Shown here in pieces: positions 20,947 to 29,149 of a DNA stretch of 53,685 nucleotides. A program made the translations under genes and the position numbers. The notes under the pieces are model-generated. The model ran no database searches. It had not been told where the DNA came from and saw only the letters and a program-made list of their open reading frames with translations. The stretch is from a virus, in IMG/VR virus record IMGVR_UViG_3300008267_000669, positions 7,370 to 61,054 of that record. The stretch is one strand, 5' to 3'. Every line of letters starts with the position of its first letter. Position 1 is the first letter of the stretch.

Positions 20947-22527
20947 TTAAGTTTCGATAATGGCATGTGAAGTAGTGAGTAATGTAGACGCAGCACTTAC
21001 AGCATTTTGTAGAGCACATCTAGTAACTTTAGCTGGATCTATAATACCTGCTGTATCTAATGCTACAAATTCTCCTGTAGCAAAATTAACACCAGACCAG
21101 AAATTGCTAGTATTTTCAACTACTTTCTCAGTCATAACGTCTGGTTTCATGCCACAGTTTTCAGCTAGTTTACGCATTGGTTCTTCGCAGGCTTTCATTA
21201 TAATCTCAACACCAAAACGTTCATCTTCATTCTCAACGCTTATTTCTTTATCAAGATTACGGGATAACTTTAATAAAGCTGTTCCACCACCCGGTAATAT
21301 ACCTTCCATCTGAGCACTTTTAACGGCTTCTAGAGCGTCTTCAATTCTATGCTTCCGTTCTACCATGTCTACCTCTGTTAAGCCTCCTACGCGAATTATA
21401 GCGATTCCAGAGGCTAATCTGGTGATACGTTCTTGTATGCGTTCACATTCTCGCATATCGCTGGTAGCAGCTATTTCAGTTTTTAATGATTCTATGCGCT
21501 TGTCTACTTCGTCATAATTACCGCCTCCTCCAACAATAGTAGTCCAAGTCTTTAAACTTTCTACTGTTTTGGCAGTACCTAAATGCTGGCGTTTCATTTC
21601 ATTAATTAATATGCCGCTTTCACGGGAAACAAATGTAGCACCAACGGATAATGCTAAATCCTTAAGAATGTTTCTACGCTCTTCACCATAACGCGGAGCT
21701 TTAATGGCAGCTACTCGCATAGAACCACGAACTGTGTTTAGGATTAATGCAGCCAATAATTGACCTTCAACGTTGTCAGCAACGATAATAAATGGTTTAT
21801 TTTCTCTAGCCGCTACTTCTAAGATAGGCATCATTTCATCAATAGAAGAAAGGCTATGATCTGTAACCATAACTAATGCATTTTCATAACGCACTGCCCC
21901 ACGTCTTTCATCAGTAATAAATTGTGGAGATACAAACCCGCTATCGAACTGGAAGCCTTCTACAATATCTAATACTGTATCTAATGCCTTGCCTTCTTCA
22001 ATTGTTACTGCTCCATCTTTACCTACCTTATCAACGGCAGTAGCAATAAGCTTGCCAATCTTATTATCACCATTGGCAGATATGGTTGCTATGTTTTCTA
22101 CATCTTCTAAGCTAGTAACTGGCTTGCTGACTTCTTTAATCTTGCTAACAATTTTTGCAGCAGCACTTTCCATGCCGCGTTTTAAATCTGTTGGAGAAGC
22201 ACCAGCAATAATATACTTTTGCGCTTGATTAACAATAGCTCTTGCTAATACTGTTGCTGTTGTTGTACCGTCACCTGCTTCTGTTGCTGTAACGGCTGAT
22301 GCTTGTTTTAATACTTGTGCCCCAACGTTTTCAAATACATCTTCTAATACAACTGCATTGGCGACCGTGACGCCATCTTTTGTGATTACAGGATTCTTGC
22401 CTTTGCTTTGAATAACAACGTTGCGTCCTTTTGGACCTAATGTACAACTTACTGCATCGGCTAGTTTATTTACACCAGTTAAAATCTTAGAGTTTAAAGA
22501 CAAACCATTATCATATACTTTCTTCAC
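20947..22527 (-). CDS. groEL: GroEL chaperonin
   Basis: 526 residues, full family length. Visible motifs are LGPKGRNVVI, ITKDGVTVA, the ATPase motif GDGTTTATVLA, the apical segment, and RVGGLTEVDMVERKHRIEDAL with the second catalytic Asp, then GILPGGG. The usual Gly-Gly-Met-rich tail is absent; it ends TTSHAIIET. The start codon is GTG. A GroES-like protein is encoded separately at 43.3 kb. Phage chaperonins are known from several large phages and may help fold virion proteins. Confidence 0.95.
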   Translation of the reverse strand: MKKVYDNGLSLNSKILTGVNKLADAVSCTLGPKGRNVVIQSKGKNPVITKDGVTVANAVVLEDVFENVGAQVLKQASAVTATEAGDGTTTATVLARAIVNQAQKYIIAGASPTDLKRGMESAAAKIVSKIKEVSKPVTSLEDVENIATISANGDNKIGKLIATAVDKVGKDGAVTIEEGKALDTVLDIVEGFQFDSGFVSPQFITDERRGAVRYENALVMVTDHSLSSIDEMMPILEVAARENKPFIIVADNVEGQLLAALILNTVRGSMRVAAIKAPRYGEERRNILKDLALSVGATFVSRESGILINEMKRQHLGTAKTVESLKTWTTIVGGGGNYDEVDKRIESLKTEIAATSDMRECERIQERITRLASGIAIIRVGGLTEVDMVERKHRIEDALEAVKSAQMEGILPGGGTALLKLSRNLDKEISVENEDERFGVEIIMKACEEPMRKLAENCGMKPDVMTEKVVENTSNFWSGVNFATGEFVALDTAGIIDPAKVTRCALQNAVSAASTLLTTSHAIIET

Positions 22528-22545
22528 AAAACACCACGCCTTTCT

Positions 22546-23307
22546 TTAAATCGTTTCTATATTATCTTGTTCTGGAACTCTTGAGTCGCCACCTAAATCA
22601 ATAAGAACTAATGTACCATCTGTTCTTTTCATTATATTGCCAGCACCAAAATCTCCAAACTCAATATCATTGTCATATAATTCATTAATTATATTTCCAA
22701 AACCAATCGAATCTAGAAATCTTACTGCTATTATACCCTCTTCTATATCTCGCTTATTATATTTCTTTTTTAAACTTTCATTATGTTCCCATTTTACAAT
22801 TGTGTCGGCAACTATTGATCTGACTTCATGCCACGGTCTAAACAAAACATAATAATCACCATCGGCTAAGTATCTAATTTTTGCAACACCATATGCTATG
22901 TTCATTCCTTGTTCTTTTGGAAGGGGAAATAATTTTTCTTGTAATACGCCGTAAAATGTTCCCGGTAAATTAGCGTTTGGTGGAAATTTAAAAACATCTT
23001 TTATTTTTACTAAATGTTTAGTATTTAATTTTTTTATATAATTTGATGTTTTTGCTTCGGATTCATCTGCGGTAATTTTAAATATATCGCCATTTTTTAA
23101 TTGATAAGCCTTACCGTTTCCACCAGAACCAATTTGTTTAGCGCCTTTTATGTCAATTCCTTTAGCCAATAATTTTTTTAAATTATTCTCTATTTGTTTT
23201 CCAATAAGTTTTTCACCTTGAATAAAGTTATCATAATTATGTTTATTTATATAAGAGGGTATTTCTACTTCTTTTAATTTCTTATTTTTAATTTTAACTT
23301 TAATCAT
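22546..23307 (-). CDS. Protein-kinase-like protein
   Basis: 253 residues. A glycine-rich loop GSGGNG (residues 60-65), a candidate ATP-binding Lys in IFKITAD (Lys77), a catalytic-loop-like FGDFGAGN (about 214-221) and IDLG (about 232-235) in place of DFG match the protein-kinase fold. Similar kinase-like genes occur in phage structural operons. The ATG overlaps the upstream stop as TAATG. Targets unknown. Confidence 0.65.
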   Translation of the reverse strand: MIKVKIKNKKLKEVEIPSYINKHNYDNFIQGEKLIGKQIENNLKKLLAKGIDIKGAKQIGSGGNGKAYQLKNGDIFKITADESEAKTSNYIKKLNTKHLVKIKDVFKFPPNANLPGTFYGVLQEKLFPLPKEQGMNIAYGVAKIRYLADGDYYVLFRPWHEVRSIVADTIVKWEHNESLKKKYNKRDIEEGIIAVRFLDSIGFGNIINELYDNDIEFGDFGAGNIMKRTDGTLVLIDLGGDSRVPEQDNIETI

Positions 23308-23561
23308 TAGCGTGTCTTAATCTTCAAGTTTTGTTTATCGTCGCTCAACATATCGCTATGGAACTTAACGCTGTGTATTGTTAGCGGCTCTAGGCCGGGA
23401 ATATCAATAACTATACGGCTATCTTCTTGTCTAACAATATCAGCTTTGTTCATACCTTTAGCTTTAATAGTTTCTAAATCTGGCTTACCGCCATCTTTGG
23501 ATTCTAACTTAACACCTTCACTGGTACTTGTTAAGACATAAAATTTATTCACTTCTTTCAT
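23307..23561 (-). CDS. Hypothetical protein
   Basis: 84 residues from the ATG at 23561, which overlaps the upstream gene by 17 nt. Beta-rich (KFYVLTSTSEGVKLES, then RIVIDIPGLEPLTIHSVKF). No family recognised. It ends at the start of the kinase-like gene. Confidence 0.6.
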   Translation of the reverse strand: MKEVNKFYVLTSTSEGVKLESKDGGKPDLETIKAKGMNKADIVRQEDSRIVIDIPGLEPLTIHSVKFHSDMLSDDKQNLKIKTR

Positions 23562-24552
23562 CTTCAACACCCATATGTGCTTCATTAACCATTGCAACCA
23601 ATTCTTTTAATTTCATACGGCGCAAATTAGTTGTCAATACGTCACGAACCTTTGCATATAACTCACTCATTGCTTCTTTGTAAATATCTGGATGTTTCTC
23701 TTTTGCCGACACCATCCATGATGGTGCTTCATAATCTTCTGCGCCGGGACTATATTTTCTGCTTCCCACTTTACTTGCAAATATCTGTCGGCCTACCATC
23801 CACCAAGGTTTACCACTTGGATTACGTACAAGATTATCATCTTTCTCGTCACCATATCCAAGATTCTTATTATAAGTAAACCTCACACCACGTCCTTCTT
23901 CGGTAACCAGTTTAATGGATAGACCGACTTTTCTTCCATCACTTAATGTTAGCACCAAGTCAGCTTTATTATTGGCGCTACCAACACTTTCTGCATTGAC
24001 TACTTGCCCAATTTTCTTTTCTATTAAATGCTTACCCTTTAAAGCAACATCTAATACGTCCGCATAATCACCTTTTAATTTTTCTTTTACTTCCTGTTTG
24101 CTTGCTTCTGGAGATAAATCAAGACGGTTCTTTAATTCGTCTGTTATCTTTCTTGTTAATAGAAATTGTACAACGTGTTCTAAGGCTAAACCTTCACGGG
24201 AGCCAATATCATATTTATAAACAACATAAACACGTCCTGAACCATCGCTAAATTCTGCAACGGTACATTCAATGCTTGGATCGAACTTTGCAACAACTTT
24301 ATCTTCAAGAGATATACCTTCGCCTTTTATAGCAGAACGCACTTTCTTTCTTGCTGCATCAATGTTTTCTTTATCGTCAACGCGAACTACCAGAGCCATA
24401 TCGCTTTTATTAGAAGTGGTAACAGAAATATCTTTTATGTCCGCTAGCACGTCTTTAACGTGAGACATTAACTTTTGTTGATTTTCTAATTCTTCTTCTA
24501 ATTCGTGTTGAATTTGTTCAAGAAGATATTTTTTAAAATTAAATATTTGCAT
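23545..24552 (-). CDS. Nuclease-fold protein, possible PD-(D/E)XK type
   Basis: About 335 residues (ATG at 24552; an ATG three codons earlier is possible). The core NKADLVLTLSDGRKVGLSIKL has an Asp strand followed by S-I-K, the arrangement of PD-(D/E)XK nucleases with Ser in place of the acidic residue. N-terminal half is helical and charged. The neighbour upstream shows a similar core, so the two may be distant relatives or partners. Lies in the virion region. Confidence 0.5.
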   Translation of the reverse strand: MQIFNFKKYLLEQIQHELEEELENQQKLMSHVKDVLADIKDISVTTSNKSDMALVVRVDDKENIDAARKKVRSAIKGEGISLEDKVVAKFDPSIECTVAEFSDGSGRVYVVYKYDIGSREGLALEHVVQFLLTRKITDELKNRLDLSPEASKQEVKEKLKGDYADVLDVALKGKHLIEKKIGQVVNAESVGSANNKADLVLTLSDGRKVGLSIKLVTEEGRGVRFTYNKNLGYGDEKDDNLVRNPSGKPWWMVGRQIFASKVGSRKYSPGAEDYEAPSWMVSAKEKHPDIYKEAMSELYAKVRDVLTTNLRRMKLKELVAMVNEAHMGVEDERSE

Positions 24553-25945
24553 CTTGTTCATCACTGGAAACCGTTTTAACTACTTTTTGTGTTTGAGGTT
24601 CTAATTGTTTTGCATATTCTAATGCTCTCATGCCATCTTTTGCTCTATTTGATGCAATAGAAGTTAAGTAAGAGCTAATTGACTGAGAAAAACCATCAAG
24701 ATTATTAAATATTTGAACTATTTGTTCATCTAATTGTTCTACCGATGCCTGTAAAGCATCATTTATTTGTTTATCGGAAAAACTAATTGTTATTTCATCA
24801 ACGCCCATTTGATCAGCAAAAGGACGCCAATGTGCTTCAGACTTAGAAAATTCTCTTTCCAAACCACCTGAAGCTTTTTCTATTTCACGTCTAGAAATTT
24901 GAATACTAGCTAAGGAAGCAACGTTTTTATTTATAATATCTTTTATTTTTGGATCGTCAGTAAAAAGTTTTCCTTTTTTAACATCTTTAACTAATTGATC
25001 GAAAACAACTGGTCCTAGATGAGAAGTCATTTTTTGTAATTCCTCTTGAGGAATAGGTTCTTCGGCACCAACAATTTTTCCAACTAATTCATATCTTTGA
25101 AGCTTTCTTTCTTTTGCTTCTGAAACGTTTTGATTATCTTGTACATCTTTACCACCTTTTTTAAATTGTGCTTTTGGAATTAGTTTACCGTTTTGCAAAC
25201 TAAAATAATCTTTTCCTAAAAATTGATTAATATTATTAGCATCAACGACAAATCTGGAAACTTTTAATGTGCCAACGTGCTTATCTTTGCCTCCACCTTC
25301 TGACACTTTTTCATATATATCAAAATATACCTTTCCTGCTCTATTAATTGATTCATATAAATTTTCTATACTTCCATCAACTATAAGACCACCAGAACCT
25401 TTTGTTTTAATAGAAATTGGAATACCGCTTGGATCTGTAACATCACCAATATCTTTTGCTTTATTCGCTGCTCCAGCAGAAGTCTGCTCACCGCCATAAA
25501 ATACGCTTAATAACGCTTCATTTATAAAACCCGCTGGTGCAGGTTGAAAAGATTTAAATAATCTATTCATTGTCTCAAGAAGTATTATTTGTGATAATAT
25601 TCTTCTTGGATTTTTAATTTTTTCAAATTTTCCAGAACTTAATTTGGTCATCTGGTCTTGAATGATTCTTAATTTATCAAATACGTTTTTTTTACCCCGC
25701 GTGGCGGTATCAACTATACGTTCTAATTCACTTCGTTCAACGCTATTTGCTTTACCCCAATTTTCTGATATTTGTAATTTTGGGAGTTTCAATACTCTAT
25801 TATCTGTCTTATTCACAGGAGCAGAATCTTCTTTTAACTTTTTTCTATATTCAAGAAATAAAAGCTTCTCTAATTCTTTAGAGCCTAAAACATTTTCTTC
25901 TTGTGCGAATAACCCTTCTACCAATTTTTCAAATTTGTCTGACAT
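24539..25945 (-). CDS. Virion-region protein with a possible PD-(D/E)XK-like core
   Basis: 468 residues. Around residues 155-185, INEALLSVFYGGEQ is followed by IGDVTD and PISIKTKG, giving the Asp...(S)XK pattern of restriction-endonuclease-like folds. The flanking parts are helical. Related proteins are common in tailed-phage head operons without known function. Its ATG is 2 bp past the ClpP-like gene's far neighbour boundary, and it overlaps the downstream gene by 14 nt. Confidence 0.5.
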   Translation of the reverse strand: MSDKFEKLVEGLFAQEENVLGSKELEKLLFLEYRKKLKEDSAPVNKTDNRVLKLPKLQISENWGKANSVERSELERIVDTATRGKKNVFDKLRIIQDQMTKLSSGKFEKIKNPRRILSQIILLETMNRLFKSFQPAPAGFINEALLSVFYGGEQTSAGAANKAKDIGDVTDPSGIPISIKTKGSGGLIVDGSIENLYESINRAGKVYFDIYEKVSEGGGKDKHVGTLKVSRFVVDANNINQFLGKDYFSLQNGKLIPKAQFKKGGKDVQDNQNVSEAKERKLQRYELVGKIVGAEEPIPQEELQKMTSHLGPVVFDQLVKDVKKGKLFTDDPKIKDIINKNVASLASIQISRREIEKASGGLEREFSKSEAHWRPFADQMGVDEITISFSDKQINDALQASVEQLDEQIVQIFNNLDGFSQSISSYLTSIASNRAKDGMRALEYAKQLEPQTQKVVKTVSSDEQDANI

Positions 25946-25946
25946 T

Positions 25947-26606
25947 TTAAAATACCTCGTCCGCTATTCCATATTTAACTGCTTCTTCTGCTGATAAATA
26001 AATATTTACATGTTGTTCCAAAAGTTCTTTCATGATTTTTGGAGTTAAATTAGTTTCTTGTGTTAGGGTTTTAGAATAAGCTTCTTGAACAAATTTAATT
26101 TCTTCAAATTCGTTCTGAATATTAAATAATGGTCCTTCGCTTCCGCCCAATACTGAATGAATCATAACGCGAGCATTTCGACCAATCTTGCGTTTACCTT
26201 TTGTTCCTGCGGCCAATAATAACACACCAGCACTCATGATTTTACCAATACCGATTGTGTGTATCTCACAATTCTTTTTTGCATTACGCATCATATCGTA
26301 TATAGCAAACATATCGCTAGCAGAACCACCGTGTGTATTTAAATAAAATTCAATAGGAGGATGGCTATATTTATCTTTACGTTCTTTTTTAGGAATTTCT
26401 CCCATTTTGCTTAATACTAATAAGTTTTGAACTACCTCTGCACAGGTTTGTTCATTAACATCACCAAATAATCCAACAACGCGCATTTGACTTTCTGGCG
26501 CTTGTTCAAGTTGAAACATTGGAATATCTAATACTTTTTCTAAACCATCTAAATCTAGTGGTTTGCTATTCTTCTTTTTTGGTTGTTTTGGATTCTTTGT
26601 GATCAT
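25947..26606 (-). CDS. ClpP-like serine protease (S14), possible prohead protease
   Basis: 219 residues. ClpP fold motifs: FYLNTHGGSASD, GIGKIMSAG with nucleophile Ser125, ARVMIHS with His150, and YLSAEEAVKYGIADEVF. The position of the third catalytic residue (Asp in E. coli ClpP) is Asn201. ClpP-like proteases serve as capsid maturation proteases in some phages, and a scaffold-like gene lies 1 kb upstream, which favours that role. No Clp ATPase is seen in the window. It overlaps the upstream gene by 41 nt. Confidence 0.88.
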   Translation of the reverse strand: MITKNPKQPKKKNSKPLDLDGLEKVLDIPMFQLEQAPESQMRVVGLFGDVNEQTCAEVVQNLLVLSKMGEIPKKERKDKYSHPPIEFYLNTHGGSASDMFAIYDMMRNAKKNCEIHTIGIGKIMSAGVLLLAAGTKGKRKIGRNARVMIHSVLGGSEGPLFNIQNEFEEIKFVQEAYSKTLTQETNLTPKIMKELLEQHVNIYLSAEEAVKYGIADEVF

Positions 26607-26868
26607 TTTTAGCTTCTTTCTTTTTTGTAATTATTCCATCTACCCATCTTAAATCTAGCTTTCCGTTAAGGAAAAGTTCTAAATCTTTCATATACATATC
26701 TATTACTTGAGGATTTTTAGAGTTTTGAAATATCCAATTAATTATAGATTTAGCAATAAAAAGACGTTCAGACAAAAGAATATTATCTTCTATTGTGAGA
26801 AAGTTTTTAAGTATATATTTTATTGCTTCATCTTTGTCTTTATAATATTTCATTAAAGCCGTACTCAT
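26566..26868 (-). CDS. Hypothetical protein
   Basis: 100 residues, helical, with a very Lys/Glu-rich C-terminus that overlaps the start of the ClpP-like gene. No family recognised. Confidence 0.6.
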   Translation of the reverse strand: MSTALMKYYKDKDEAIKYILKNFLTIEDNILLSERLFIAKSIINWIFQNSKNPQVIDMYMKDLELFLNGKLDLRWVDGIITKKKEAKNDHKESKTTKKEE

Positions 26869-26871
26869 GAA

Positions 26872-27246
26872 TTAAATTTTCTTTCCTTCATTAAGTAGTT
26901 TCTCAACATATTGTATGGCAGAATTCCAATCATTATATTCTGTTTTATATGGTAATAATTTTGTAAAATTTATTACCCATGTATTACCAAATTCATTAAA
27001 CTTTTCATGTATTTTAGCTACAACTAATTTTGCTTCTTCTTTCTTTTCTGGATTAGTTTGCGCCGCTTCTTCATAAGCTAATTCTAATATCTGTATAGCA
27101 TGATATTTGAATTGTATAAGATACATTGCCCCTAGCAAGAATTGCCTTTCAACAATTACAAATGATTGTTTAATAGAAAATACTTTTAAACTTTCAAATA
27201 ATAATCCACAAAAAAGAAATCCAAGAGCAAAATAAAAAAAATTCAT
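26872..27246 (-). CDS. Hypothetical protein with an N-terminal membrane segment
   Basis: 124 residues. The first about 20 residues (FFYFALGFLFCGLLFESL) are hydrophobic and can span a membrane or act as an uncleaved signal; the rest is helical and probably soluble. It sits between scaffold-like and ClpP-like genes. Function unknown. Confidence 0.65.
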   Translation of the reverse strand: MNFFYFALGFLFCGLLFESLKVFSIKQSFVIVERQFLLGAMYLIQFKYHAIQILELAYEEAAQTNPEKKEEAKLVVAKIHEKFNEFGNTWVINFTKLLPYKTEYNDWNSAIQYVEKLLNEGKKI

Positions 27247-27255
27247 ATATGTCCT

Positions 27256-27504
27256 TTAAATACACAAAACCCACTGCTGTCCATTGTAGCAAAGGATGAA
27301 AGCGGCAAAAGCACTATAAGGAATTTCGCTTTCTTCTAAAACTTCTAAGAAATCGATTAATGCTTCTTTGGAAACCGTTTCTTCATTTCCTTCATAACCA
27401 GCTACATAGCCTTCTAAAAGGGTATCAAGGTTATCTTTTTCTGTTGAAACTCTTTCCATTTCTTCGCTGATAATATCTTTTAATTGTTTTTTAGAGATTT
27501 GCAT
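27256..27504 (-). CDS. Hypothetical protein
   Basis: 82 residues. N-terminus KKQLKDIISEEMERV resembles the N-termini of other genes in this operon (for example KINKDLLRKLVKECM at 13.2 kb), a pattern seen in phage core or scaffold-related proteins. AAGGA upstream of the ATG directly follows the T-run of the 27528 terminator. Confidence 0.6.
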   Translation of the reverse strand: MQISKKQLKDIISEEMERVSTEKDNLDTLLEGYVAGYEGNEETVSKEALIDFLEVLEESEIPYSAFAAFILCYNGQQWVLCI

Positions 27505-27527
27505 TTTGTATATCCTTAAACCTAAAA

Positions 27528-27560
27528 CACCGGCACACCTTTTTACGGGATATGCCGGTG
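27528..27560 (-). terminator. Terminator after the scaffold-like gene
   Basis: An 8-bp GC-rich stem (27528-27535 with 27553-27560) around a 17-nt loop, flanked by CCTAAAA and TTTTAGG that can extend it. TTTT follows on the minus strand. Confidence 0.8.
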
Positions 27561-27592
27561 AGCTTTTAGGAAATAATACTATGACTATTCAA

Positions 27593-28507
27593 TTATACTT
27601 TCTTCTTGTTGCCGCCTAGAGTTGCAAGATTCTTCCCACCGTGTGTTACAGTGTGTTCGGCTTTTGCTGGAAGGACTTCCATTTGGTGACCACCCTTGCC
27701 TTCTTTACCTTTTGCATAGGCCATATCTGTGTGACCTTTATAGGTGTCGTGTTTATTGCCACCTTTGCTTAATAAAGGACCACCGCCCTTTGAATCGGTC
27801 GCTTCTTCCATTACATCCTTCTTATCTTCTTTCTTTTTCTTGTCATCTTTTTTAGCTTTCATCTTAGCCTTAACAGATGAATCTTTCTTTTTCTTTTTTG
27901 CTTCTGCGACAAGACGAGCGGTTACGCGGGCAAGAACAGTTTCTACTAATTCATCTTCAGAAAGTTTCTTAGATTCTTTCTTTTCTTCGCCTTCCTCTTC
28001 TTCTTTTTCTTCTTCTTTGGCTTCGTCTAGTTCTTTTTCTTCTTCTTTGGCTTCGTCTAGTTCATCATCTTCGCCGCCTGCTTCTTCTTCACCTCCTTCA
28101 TCGCCTGCGTCTTCTTCATCGGAATCTTCACCGTCAAGATCGTGCATTTCTTCGCCACCTTCTTCGTCATGCTCTTCTTGACTTTCTAATTCTACATCAA
28201 TGCCCATTGCATCAGCTAGTGCTTGAACGGCAGCTTCAAAAGCGCTTCTCTTTTCTGGATCTACATCGTCACCTACTTCTACTTCTATTTCTTCTTCGCC
28301 ACCCATATCAGCTGGTGGGGCATCCATAGATGCATCTGGCGACATAGCCATTGGATCTTCTGCTTCGCTTTTTGCTAAAGCACCCATTGTTCTACGATCC
28401 ATAGCAGGATGCATTTCGCTTAATACGTTTTTAGCTAATGGTTCAAGATTAGCTAATTTCATAAAACGACGAATTTCTGATTCGTTCAACAATTGTTTCT
28501 TGCTCAT
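27593..28507 (-). CDS. Scaffold- or core-like acidic/basic protein
   Basis: 304 residues. After an N-terminal helix (LNESEIRRFMKLANLEPLA) typical of marine phage core proteins comes a Met/Pro-rich linker, a long Glu/Asp-rich stretch (about residues 108-180, with the segment ELDEAKEEEK repeated exactly) and a Lys-rich block. Such low-complexity, helical, charged proteins often act as internal scaffold and are removed by the head protease; the ClpP-like gene is nearby. AGGAG lies before the ATG. Confidence 0.65.
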   Translation of the reverse strand: MSKKQLLNESEIRRFMKLANLEPLAKNVLSEMHPAMDRRTMGALAKSEAEDPMAMSPDASMDAPPADMGGEEEIEVEVGDDVDPEKRSAFEAAVQALADAMGIDVELESQEEHDEEGGEEMHDLDGEDSDEEDAGDEGGEEEAGGEDDELDEAKEEEKELDEAKEEEKEEEEGEEKKESKKLSEDELVETVLARVTARLVAEAKKKKKDSSVKAKMKAKKDDKKKKEDKKDVMEEATDSKGGGPLLSKGGNKHDTYKGHTDMAYAKGKEGKGGHQMEVLPAKAEHTVTHGGKNLATLGGNKKKV

Positions 28508-28524
28508 GTATTATCTCCTAAAAG

Positions 28525-28543
28525 AATTTGTATGATACAAATT
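28525..28543 (-). terminator. AT-rich hairpin upstream of the scaffold-like gene
   Basis: AATTTGTA and TACAAATT are perfect arms around TGA, followed on the minus strand by TTCTTTTAGGAG, which merges into the next Shine-Dalgarno. Could be a weak terminator or a leader hairpin. Confidence 0.5.
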
Positions 28544-28551
28544 TAAAATAA

Positions 28552-28579
28552 ATAGTATTGTTTATGGCAAAACGTACAA
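28552..28579 (-). promoter_or_regulatory. Putative promoter for the scaffold-like gene
   Basis: TTGTAC (28574-28579), 16-nt spacer, TACTAT (28552-28557), just past the stop of the sigma-like gene. Confidence 0.4.
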
Positions 28580-28592
28580 ATTTCTTCAATAA

Positions 28593-28838
28593 TTACTTCA
28601 TTCTTCCTAACCTTATATTCATTTTTTTTAATGCACTTTCTTCTAATTGTTTAACCCTTACAAAAGAACATTTTAATCGTTTAGCTACATCTCTAAGTGT
28701 CATTTTATCATTATTATCAATCGATATTAATGCACAATTTAAATCTTGTTCATAGTTTATCCAACTTCTACAATCTTTATTTGGGCATGATACATTCAAT
28801 TTTTGACATGCCTGCACACAACTTTTAAATTGACTCAT
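28593..28838 (-). CDS. Sigma-70 region-4-like protein with Cys-rich N-terminus
   Basis: 81 residues. The last 35 (MTLRDVAKRLKCSFVRVKQLEESALKKM) match the helix-turn-helix of sigma factor region 4, which reads -35 boxes. The N-terminal part has four Cys (CVQAC...CPNKDC) that could bind zinc. No regions 2 or 3 are present, so it would act as an accessory or promoter-recognition factor. Overlaps the RHH-like gene by 4 nt. Confidence 0.7.
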   Translation of the reverse strand: MSQFKSCVQACQKLNVSCPNKDCRSWINYEQDLNCALISIDNNDKMTLRDVAKRLKCSFVRVKQLEESALKKMNIRLGRMK

Positions 28839-29149
28839 AAATCTGAATTCTCGCTTTCTATCATATCAAATATATTTTCTATTTCCTCTTTATTTAAAGC
28901 AAAGTTGTTTATTGTTTGCTCTTCTTCTTGTCTATCTTTTTTTCTGTTTCTTTTTTTAGCTACACTTAATTTAGCGGCTAATATTTCATCTATAAAATTA
29001 CGAATATGATAATTGTTGGTTAAATAACCCGCAATAATATGTTTAATAAATGTTGACTGACCCATACGGTCATAATATAAAGCGATCTTAAAACGTGCAT
29101 GAAGGTCTTCATCTATATTAAATACTAACTTCTTTCCGTTATTATCCAT
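28835..29149 (-). CDS. Ribbon-helix-helix-like DNA-binding protein
   Basis: 104 residues. LVFNIDEDLHARFKIALYYDRMGQSTFIKHIIAGYL near the N-terminus (residues 8-43, one strand then two helices) fits a ribbon-helix-helix dimer motif, followed by a basic KKRNRKKDR segment and an acidic tail. With the adjacent sigma-like protein it may regulate phage transcription. Overlaps the IMPDH/GMPR gene by 8 nt. Confidence 0.55.
   Translation of the reverse strand: MDNNGKKLVFNIDEDLHARFKIALYYDRMGQSTFIKHIIAGYLTNNYHIRNFIDEILAAKLSVAKKRNRKKDRQEEEQTINNFALNKEEIENIFDMIESENSDL

Noticed and set aside
27744-28181. Plus-strand frame of 145 codons rich in Ser
   Set aside because: It is the antisense of the Glu/Lys-rich scaffold-like gene; Ser/Phe runs arise from complementing GAA/AAG codons.
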